Below, piece by piece: positions 6,968-11,848 of a stretch of 11,848 nucleotides of DNA (position 1 is its first letter; each line of letters begins with the position of its first letter). The stretch spans positions 8,102 through 19,949 of the forward strand of contig JALWQZ010000041.1 in NCBI GenBank assembly GCA_027077895.1, in the 5' to 3' direction. Made by a program: the position numbers and the translations under genes. The notes under the pieces were generated by a model. That model saw only the letters and a list, made by a program, of their open reading frames with translations. It had not been told where the DNA came from and ran no database searches. Origin of the DNA: Microcaldota archaeon. Lineage in GTDB: Archaea > B1Sed10-29 > WALL01 > WAMD01.

Positions 6968-7757
6968 GATTGACCTAAAAAAAAGCGTGGCTGAGAATGC
7001 TGCTATATACTATGAAAGGGCAAAAAAGGCAAAGAGAAAGATACCTAGTTTGCTGAATGCCATTGAAAATACAAAGAGGGAGATGGAGGCCCAAGAGGAA
7101 AGGGAGAAGGAGAGTGGAGAGAGGAGATTGAAGAAGAAAAGAGATAAGGACTGGTACGAGAAGTTTCATTGGTTTATATCAAGTGATGGGTTCCTTGTTT
7201 TAGGTGGGAAGGATGCTAGGAGTAACCAGATTCTTGTTAGGAGATACATGGAGGACAAGGACCTCTTTTTACATGCTGACATTAGAGGTGGGTCTGTTGT
7301 CGTGATAAAGAGCGATAGAAAGGGGGTACCTGAAAGAACAAAGCAGGAAGCAGCCCAGTTTGCTGCCACATTCTCTAGGGCCTTTTCTACTGGATTAGGA
7401 GGCATAACTGTGTACGCTGCGAGGCCCGAACAGGTGAAGACCGCTGCCAAATCTGGTGAATATCTCCCAAAGGGGGGATTTGTTATCATTGGTGAGAGGG
7501 AGTGGTTCAAGTCAATGCCCGTTAAAGTTGCTATCTCTTATGACAAGGAGAAACATAGGGTTGTTTCCGGCCCGGAGTCTGCAATAAAACAGTATGGTGA
7601 TTATATACTCGTCGTTCCTGGTGACATGGACAAGGGAGAGTTGGCAAAGAGGGTGAAGAAAAAACTTGGTGAAATTTTCGGTGTAGACGTTGACTTAAAC
7701 GATGTAATCTCTATGCTACCTCCAGGCAAGGGAAAAATCATTCAATCCCAGAACTAG
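6957..7757 (+). CDS. NFACT-R (DUF814) protein lacking the NFACT-N half; Rqc2/NEMF-related
   Basis: 266 residues corresponding only to the C-terminal portion of archaeal NFACT/NEMF (Rqc2/RqcH) proteins, which bind 60S/50S subunits with stalled peptidyl-tRNA and are usually around 650 residues. In order: a short segment matching the region just before the coiled coil (EIDLKKSVAENAAIYY, 4-19), a charged coiled coil (about 20-64), the NFACT-R domain with WYEKFHWFISSDGFLVLGG (66-84), KDARSNQILVRRYM (85-98), DLFLHADIRGGSVVVI (102-117) and EAAQFAATFSRAF (131-143), and a tail ending in the typical LPPGKGKII. The NFACT-N and helix-hairpin-helix domains, including the Asp-Arg pair needed for tRNA recruitment in RqcH, are absent. 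The ATG at 6957 follows AAGGAG and overlaps the topA end by 11 bases. No N-terminal remnant exists upstream, since that space is intact topA. The 3' end overlaps radB by 20 bases. Confidence 0.88.
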   Translation: MKVEIDLKKSVAENAAIYYERAKKAKRKIPSLLNAIENTKREMEAQEEREKESGERRLKKKRDKDWYEKFHWFISSDGFLVLGGKDARSNQILVRRYMEDKDLFLHADIRGGSVVVIKSDRKGVPERTKQEAAQFAATFSRAFSTGLGGITVYAARPEQVKTAAKSGEYLPKGGFVIIGEREWFKSMPVKVAISYDKEKHRVVSGPESAIKQYGDYILVVPGDMDKGELAKRVKKKLGEIFGVDVDLNDVISMLPPGKGKIIQSQN

Positions 7758-8418
7758 TAATTGTGAATCTAACTATCTTACCTGTTTGCCTGGATATGTG
7801 TTTCACTAGTTTTGCGGTTCGGTACTGGCCAACCACGTTTAGTTCAACCCTGACCTTCGCATTGTACCCCATGACCTCCCTTGCTAATGGTTCATAACCC
7901 CCCTTAAAGTCTGAGTATATCTGGTTCGTGACAACGACGGCTGCGTTTTTCTTTCTTGCGTGCCATGACAGCATTGCCAACTGCTTGCCTAGTTCTATGT
8001 TCGCTTGTTCTGGATTGGCTCTATCCAATTCTAGTCGGTAGTGATATGTTATAGGGTCAACCACAATTAGCCTGTAATCTCTCCCTATCACACTTCTTAT
8101 TATTTGGGTTTGGTGCTCTAGACTTTCTGGTTCTAGGAGGCTTACGTTTTCAAGGACTTTCTCAAAGTGATCCCCTGAAACCTGCTCAACCCTGCCCAGG
8201 TGGAAGGAACCTTCTGGATCTATGAATGCCACACGGAATCCGGATTTAACCGCGTTGACTGTTGCAAGTATGGATATGTTCGATTTTCCAGATGATGGCG
8301 GTCCGTAGAATTCAGTTATAAGTTCAGTTAGCGCCCCACCTGTGAGTGTGTCTATTGGTCTACCTATTGGTATTGACTTTAGTCCATGTACCCTTGATTT
8401 AGGCTTCCAAATTTCCAC
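7738..8418 (-). CDS. radB: DNA repair and recombination protein RadB
   Basis: 226-residue RecA/RadA-superfamily core ATPase without the N-terminal helix-hairpin-helix domain, as is typical of RadB, a RadA paralogue regarded as a recombination mediator. Seen: GGALTELITEFYGPPSSGKS with Walker A GPPSSGKS (39-46), FIDPEGSF (65-72), Walker B LIVVD (117-121) and the VVTNQIY strand (158-164). Length is normal. The extreme N-terminus (VHGLKSIPIGRPIDTLTGG) diverges from the usual LLGGG form. The start is GTG at 8418, supported by GAAGGA at 8424-8429 five bases upstream; an ATG at 8420 overlaps it but is out of frame. RadB points to Euryarchaeota or DPANN. It is divergent from cdc48 and converges on the NFACT-R gene with a 20-base overlap. 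Confidence 0.92.
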   Translation of the reverse strand: MEIWKPKSRVHGLKSIPIGRPIDTLTGGALTELITEFYGPPSSGKSNISILATVNAVKSGFRVAFIDPEGSFHLGRVEQVSGDHFEKVLENVSLLEPESLEHQTQIIRSVIGRDYRLIVVDPITYHYRLELDRANPEQANIELGKQLAMLSWHARKKNAAVVVTNQIYSDFKGGYEPLAREVMGYNAKVRVELNVVGQYRTAKLVKHISRQTGKIVRFTITSSGIE

Positions 8419-8423
8419 ATATT

Positions 8424-8429
8424 CCTTCT
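8424..8429 (-). promoter_or_regulatory. Shine-Dalgarno site of radB
   Basis: GAAGGA on the minus strand, five bases before the GTG at 8418. It decides in favour of the GTG start over the out-of-frame ATG that overlaps it. Confidence 0.55.
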
Positions 8430-8438
8430 GGACTAGCA

Positions 8439-8460
8439 GGTTAAAAAGCTTTTATTTACC
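8439..8460. promoter_or_regulatory. Imperfect palindrome with TATA-like arms in the radB promoter
   Basis: A perfect 10-bp palindrome AAAAGCTTTT (8444-8453) is flanked by GGTT on the left and TTTACC on the right, giving an imperfect inverted repeat. It contains minus-strand TATA-like elements: TTTTTAA (8441-8447), centred 26 bp from the radB GTG, and AAATAAAA, centred about 36 bp away. It could be only a promoter, or also an operator. Confidence 0.35.
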
Positions 8461-8469
8461 ATATCTCAA

Positions 8470-8478
8470 AATATATAC
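8470..8478 (+). promoter_or_regulatory. TATA box of cdc48
   Basis: AATATATAC on the plus strand, centre 30 bp before ATG 8504, predicting a leader of only a few bases. The divergent radB promoter lies just to its left, so the 85-bp spacer 8419-8503 holds both promoters and nothing else I can see. Confidence 0.55.
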
Positions 8479-8492
8479 AATAACTGGTTTCT

Positions 8493-8498
8493 AGGTGG
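8493..8498 (+). promoter_or_regulatory. Shine-Dalgarno site of cdc48
   Basis: AGGTGG, 5 bases before ATG 8504 and resembling the archaeal AGGAGGTGA consensus. Two in-frame GTG codons (8495, 8498) lie within or at the end of it, so ATG 8504 is the better start. Confidence 0.45.
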
Positions 8499-8503
8499 TG
8501 CCC

Positions 8504-10867
8504 ATGGTGGAGAAGAAAGATGGTATTACACTCAAGGTTGCAGAGGCTTTTAGGTCAGATGCTGGTAGAGGCATAGTTAGGCTTGATACTCAAACTAGGC
8601 GTGCTCTGGATGTCATGTCCGGGGATGTAGTCAAAATCACAGGTAAGAAGGAGACTGCTGCTATTGTTTGGCAGAGCCATCCTCAAGATGAGGGTCTTGG
8701 GATTATAAGGATGGATGGTATTCTCAGGCAAAACGCGGATGTTAGTATAGGGGATAAGGTCAAGGTGGAAAAGATAGAACCAAAACCAGCAGCCACCGTT
8801 GTTCTGGCACCAACACAACCGATAAACTTCTCACCAGGGTTTGAAGAGTATGTGAAAAATAGGATACTTGGAAGACCGGTCAACAAAGGAGACAGGCTGA
8901 TGGTTGGGGTCTTTGGCCAGGCGTTGATGTTGTTTGTTGTTAATACAAAGCCTAGGGGCATAGTACAGATAACAGATGATACTGTGCTCGAGTTGAAGAA
9001 GGAACCAGTTAAGGAGTTGCAGGGGGTCCCCCAGGTTACTTATGAGGATATTGGGGGTTTGAAGGACGCTATTCAGAAAATTAGGGAAATGGTTGAAATA
9101 CCAATGAAGCACCCTGAATTGTTTGAGCGTCTAGGGATTGAGCCTCCGAAGGGAGTTCTCCTCTATGGGCCACCAGGTACTGGTAAGACATTATTGGCAA
9201 AGGCGGTTGCGAACGAGACGGATGCACATTTCATTGCTTTGAACGGTCCAGAGATAATGAGCAAGTTTGTTGGTGAAGCAGAGGAAAGGCTTAGGCAGAT
9301 ATTCAAGGAAGCACAGGAGAACTCACCGTCCATTATATTCATAGATGAGATTGATGCAATTGCTCCAAAGAGGGAAGAGACTGTAGGCGAAGTTGAGAGG
9401 AGAGTTGTTGCCCAGTTGTTGGCTTTAATGGATGGTCTGCAGTCTAGGGGGCAGGTTGTTGTCATTGCTGCCACAAACAGACCCAACGCTATTGACCCTG
9501 CTCTGAGGAGACCTGGCCGTTTTGACAGGGAGATAGAGATAGGAGTCCCAGATAGGAATGGTAGAAAGGAGATTCTCCAAATACATACTAGGAATATGCC
9601 AATTGAACCAGATTACTCAAAGTCCGTTGTTGCTGAAGAACTAGGCAAATTGAAGGTAGATGCTAAACTTAGGGCAAAGGTATTGTCCAAGATAGAGAGA
9701 GTGAAGAAGAGTGAGGAGGTAAAAGATATAATTGACCATGAGTTGCCCACTAACTTGAGGGATGAGTTCCATAGAAGATTAGTCGACAGAATGTTAGATT
9801 ACCTAGCAGATAGGACATATGGATTTGTTGGTGCTGACCTTGCAGCGTTGTGTAAGGAAGCGGCAATGAAGGCATTGAGGCGCATACTTCCAAAGATTGA
9901 TTTGGACAAGGAGGAGATACCAAGGGAGATCCTGGAATCATTGAAGGTTACAAAGGAAGACTTTATGAATGCTCTCAGGGAGATTCAGCCATCTGCTATG
10001 AGAGAGGTTCTAGTTGAGATACCAAAGGTAAAGTGGTCAGATATAGGTGATCTAACTGAGGCGAAGCAGGAATTGAAGGAGGCTGTTGAGTGGCCATTGA
10101 AGTACCCAGACATGTTTGATAGGATGGGAATTAGGCCGCCCAAGGGTATTCTCTTGTATGGTCCTCCAGGTACTGGTAAGACATTATTGGCAAAGGCGGT
10201 TGCGAACGAATCAGGCGCAAACTTCATAGCGGTAAAGGGACCCGAATTGTTGAGCAAGTGGGTAGGCGAGTCTGAGAAGGGTATAAGAGAGATATTCAGG
10301 AAGGCGAGACAGGTTGCACCTTGTGTTATATTCTTTGATGAGATAGACGCGTTGGCACCTAGGAGAGGTTTGTATGAGGGGAGTCATGTCACCGAGAGTG
10401 TCGTCAACCAGTTGCTCACTGAAATGGACGGCATTGAGGATATGCGCGGTGTTGTTGTCATTGCTGCCACAAACAGACCCGACTTGATTGACCCCGGGTT
10501 GTTGAGGCCGGGTAGGTTTGACAGATTGATTCTTGTACCTGCGCCAGACGAGAAGGGAAGGCTAGAGATACTAAAGGTCCATACCAGGAAAGTACCACTG
10601 GCTAAAGACGTTAACCTGGAAAAGATAGCGAAGGAGGCAGAGAACTTCTCTGGTGCAGATATTGAGGCCCTTGTGAGAGAGGCAGTTATGACTGCGCTTA
10701 GGGAGAGCAGAGATGCCAAGGAAGTCAAGAAGAAACACTTTGAGATTGCTCTTAAGAAGATAAGGCCTAGCGTCAAACCAGAGATGATGAAGTACTACCT
10801 AGACTTTAAGGAGAACTACACGTCTGGTTCTAAGAAGGTGGAGGGAGGACCTAACTACTATAGTTAG
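8504..10867 (+). CDS. cdc48: Cdc48/VCP-type AAA+ ATPase (VAT), two ATPase domains
   Basis: 787-residue Cdc48/VAT, a hexameric unfoldase that threads substrates and in archaea can feed the 20S proteasome. The N domain (about 4-165) has the double-psi barrel half with GRGIVRLD and then the second lobe. The D1 ring has Walker A GPPGTGKT (222-229), Walker B with D281/E282, and AATNRPN. The D2 ring has Walker A GPPGTGKT (553-560), Walker B with D612/E613, and AATNRPD. D1 carries roughly 58 extra residues within 368-437, between the HTRNMPI and YGFVGADL motifs, compared with most Cdc48 proteins. The C-terminus reads NYYS, a possible HbYX proteasome-docking tail. Start choice: ATG 8504 with AGGTGG at 8493-8498; two in-frame GTGs at 8495 and 8498 are possible but fall in that ribosome-binding site. 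The stop codon overlaps the convergent gene's stop. Confidence 0.96.
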   Translation: MVEKKDGITLKVAEAFRSDAGRGIVRLDTQTRRALDVMSGDVVKITGKKETAAIVWQSHPQDEGLGIIRMDGILRQNADVSIGDKVKVEKIEPKPAATVVLAPTQPINFSPGFEEYVKNRILGRPVNKGDRLMVGVFGQALMLFVVNTKPRGIVQITDDTVLELKKEPVKELQGVPQVTYEDIGGLKDAIQKIREMVEIPMKHPELFERLGIEPPKGVLLYGPPGTGKTLLAKAVANETDAHFIALNGPEIMSKFVGEAEERLRQIFKEAQENSPSIIFIDEIDAIAPKREETVGEVERRVVAQLLALMDGLQSRGQVVVIAATNRPNAIDPALRRPGRFDREIEIGVPDRNGRKEILQIHTRNMPIEPDYSKSVVAEELGKLKVDAKLRAKVLSKIERVKKSEEVKDIIDHELPTNLRDEFHRRLVDRMLDYLADRTYGFVGADLAALCKEAAMKALRRILPKIDLDKEEIPREILESLKVTKEDFMNALREIQPSAMREVLVEIPKVKWSDIGDLTEAKQELKEAVEWPLKYPDMFDRMGIRPPKGILLYGPPGTGKTLLAKAVANESGANFIAVKGPELLSKWVGESEKGIREIFRKARQVAPCVIFFDEIDALAPRRGLYEGSHVTESVVNQLLTEMDGIEDMRGVVVIAATNRPDLIDPGLLRPGRFDRLILVPAPDEKGRLEILKVHTRKVPLAKDVNLEKIAKEAENFSGADIEALVREAVMTALRESRDAKEVKKKHFEIALKKIRPSVKPEMMKYYLDFKENYTSGSKKVEGGPNYYS
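9173..9216 (+). repeat. 44-nt direct repeat, D1 copy
   Basis: The 44 bases from CCAGGTACTGG to GCGAACGA covering the D1 Walker A are identical, including all third codon positions, to 10166-10209 in D2. The flanking bases differ at both ends. Confidence 0.95.
9455..9484 (+). repeat. 30-nt direct repeat, D1 copy
   Basis: Thirty bases, GTTGTTGTCATTGCTGCCAC and the ten that follow, encode VVVIAATNRP of D1. They match 10451-10480 at every position. Confidence 0.95.
10166..10209 (+). repeat. 44-nt direct repeat, D2 copy
   Basis: Second copy of the 44-nt identity block, over the D2 Walker A (codons PPGTGKTLLAKAVANE). It lies 993 bp after the first copy, in the same reading frame. Confidence 0.95.
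10451..10480 (+). repeat. 30-nt direct repeat, D2 copy
   Basis: D2 copy of the 30-nt block, over the sensor-1 strand. It lies 996 bp after the D1 copy, a nearly equal offset to that of the 44-nt pair, so both belong to the same D1-D2 alignment. Confidence 0.95.
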
Positions 10868-11481
10868 GACTTGTCTCCTTCTGACTCCTTTTTTGTGGCC
10901 TTCCTTACAATCAAGTATATTTTCCTCTTTCTTGCATTCTTTGGATTATCTATCGCGAATTCACCTGTGAATCCCGCCTTCACAAACGCTCTACCAACTC
11001 TGATCATCTCATCTTCAGACCTAGGATAAAACTGGATTATTCCCGTCCCACCCTGCTTTAGCACTCTATAACATTCCAGTGCGACCTTCTCAACATCCTT
11101 TTTGCCTAGCCATTGTAGCATGGATATGGATAGAATGCCATCAAATGATTCGTCTTCAAATGGTAGTTCTCTGGCGTCTGCCTTGCGCACATCAAACCCC
11201 GATTCCTTCGCGAATTGTAGCATTTTATCAGATATGTCAATACCGACGGACTTGTAGCCCTTTGAGTCTAGGACTTCCATGGAGAACCCCGACCCACAAC
11301 CTAGGTCAAGAATCCTCGCACCCTTCGGCCACTGGGCCAACTCTATCGCCCTCAATGTTATTTTGTGTTGAATATTCCTTATGGCATTTGACTTTGCATA
11401 GTCCTCTCCATACTTCTCAAAATACTCCTCTGCGTTTGTCTTGTCCTCTGGTCTGTTCTTGTTCTTTACTTCCCATCCCAT
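10864..11481 (-). CDS. Bud23/WBSCR22-like SAM-dependent methyltransferase
   Basis: 205-residue class I methyltransferase. Motif I is ILDLGCGSG (57-65), the motif II acid is D82 in VGIDIS, and motif IV and neighbouring strands read SISMLQWL (118-125) and IIQFYP (148-153). The SIS-LQWL pair, QFYP and the ending KAGFTGEFAIDNPKNARKRK are typical of Bud23 (human WBSCR22/BUD23), which makes m7G in 18S rRNA near the P site together with Trm112. A basic C-terminal tail is also shared. An archaeal rRNA target is inference; the enzyme could instead act on another RNA. The start at ATG 11481 leaves the conserved N-terminal RPE...Y region in frame and lies 5 bases after the upstream protease's stop, implying an operon. 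The stop TAA overlaps the cdc48 TAG. Confidence 0.85.
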   Translation of the reverse strand: MGWEVKNKNRPEDKTNAEEYFEKYGEDYAKSNAIRNIQHKITLRAIELAQWPKGARILDLGCGSGFSMEVLDSKGYKSVGIDISDKMLQFAKESGFDVRKADARELPFEDESFDGILSISMLQWLGKKDVEKVALECYRVLKQGGTGIIQFYPRSEDEMIRVGRAFVKAGFTGEFAIDNPKNARKRKIYLIVRKATKKESEGDKS

Positions 11482-11486
11482 CTCTA

Positions 11487-11848
11487 TCACAACAGATATA
11501 GTGCTCCTCCCGCCAAACCAATTGTAATGAACCACACTATTGGGTTCCACAGCATTACCTTATACCCATCCAGTGGTGGGATTGGTAACAGATTGAAGGT
11601 ACCTAGGAAGAAATTTGTATATGCTCCATAGTAACCTATCAACTTGATTATCCCCACTGGTGAGTAGAGCATCAACCCTGCGAAGAACGCGCCTAAAGCG
11701 ATGTTCACGGCTGGCCCCGCAATACTTATCAAGCCATTTTCTCTTCTCGTTATTGGCCTGCCCCCTATATACACAGCACCAGGAGCAGCGAACACGAATT
11801 TCCCAAATGTTAGCAAGGCGAGACCAAGTGCGATAACAAGACCCGGAA
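11487..11848 (-). CDS. Site-2-type M50 membrane metalloprotease, C-terminal part
   Basis: About 120 residues of an intramembrane zinc metalloprotease; the frame stays open to the right edge, so the N-terminus with the HExxH zinc motif is outside the window. Seen: a hydrophobic start (ALGLALLTFGKFVFAAPGAV), VYIGGRPITRRENGLISIAG, GPAVNIALGAFFAGLML, and the diagnostic FNLLPIPPLDGYK, whose Asp is the third zinc ligand of the family, then a last membrane segment ending ITIGLAGGALYLL. Family members cut proteins within the membrane; no substrate can be proposed here. The stop codon is 5 bases before the Bud23-like start, so the two are probably one transcript. The start codon cannot be seen; the internal TTG at 11816 is not a start. 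Confidence 0.88.
   Translation of the reverse strand, partial: PGLVIALGLALLTFGKFVFAAPGAVYIGGRPITRRENGLISIAGPAVNIALGAFFAGLMLYSPVGIIKLIGYYGAYTNFFLGTFNLLPIPPLDGYKVMLWNPIVWFITIGLAGGALYLL

Noticed and set aside
8495..8503. GTG starts for cdc48 at 8495 and 8498
   Set aside because: They fall inside the GGTGG Shine-Dalgarno-like sequence; ATG 8504 begins the normal N domain.
1..11848. CRISPR array, insertion sequence, tRNA or other structured RNA
   Set aside because: No regularly spaced repeats, terminal inverted repeats with transposase, or cloverleaf arms were seen, and the non-coding spacers are too short.

Overview
The window is archaeal chromosome. It carries the C-terminal part of Pelota, a clamp-loader small subunit (RFC-S), a Taw3/TYW3 wybutosine enzyme, an archaeal t6A methylthiotransferase, a type IA topoisomerase with C-terminal zinc ribbons, RadB, a two-ring Cdc48, a Bud23-like methyltransferase and an M50 membrane protease. 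RadB and the form of Cdc48 point to a euryarchaeal or DPANN-type lineage rather than a crenarchaeon; I cannot place it further. G+C looks to be in the mid 40s. Nothing in the window looks like a virus, transposon, integron, CRISPR array or tRNA/rRNA gene. It is dense core genome.

Layout. 1-462 (+): end of pelA. 442-2014 (-): taw3 and rfcS, an operon read leftward from a short divergent promoter region at 2015-2075. 2076-4865 (+): UPF0145 protein, a 4-TM protein, the methylthiotransferase and a 6-TM protein. 4895-7757 (+): topA, overlapped by a gene for an N-terminally lacking NFACT/NEMF (Rqc2-like) protein. 7738-8418 (-): radB, divergent from cdc48 (8504-10867, +). 10864-11848 (-): Bud23-like methyltransferase behind an M50 protease that runs off the right edge. 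The only non-coding stretches are tens of bases long (about 2015-2075, 4866-4894, 8419-8503); none exceeds 300 bases.

Function. The genes serve information processing and protein quality control. Replication and repair are represented by RFC-S, topoisomerase I and RadB. Modification of tRNA position 37 is represented by Taw3 and the methylthiotransferase, and rRNA modification probably by the Bud23-like enzyme. Stalled-ribosome rescue and nascent-chain disposal are represented by Pelota, the NFACT-R protein and Cdc48, the archaeal relatives of factors that act together in eukaryotic ribosome-associated quality control. Three proteins (UPF0145 and two membrane proteins) have no known role I can name.

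Most interesting points: the half-length NFACT/NEMF protein and its company with Pelota and Cdc48; 44-nt and 30-nt stretches identical at every base between the two ATPase domains of cdc48, which suggests gene conversion; overlapping 3' ends in all three convergent gene pairs; TATA-like boxes repeatedly about 27 bp before start codons, suggesting leaderless mRNAs; and an unusually high number of CTAG tetranucleotides.
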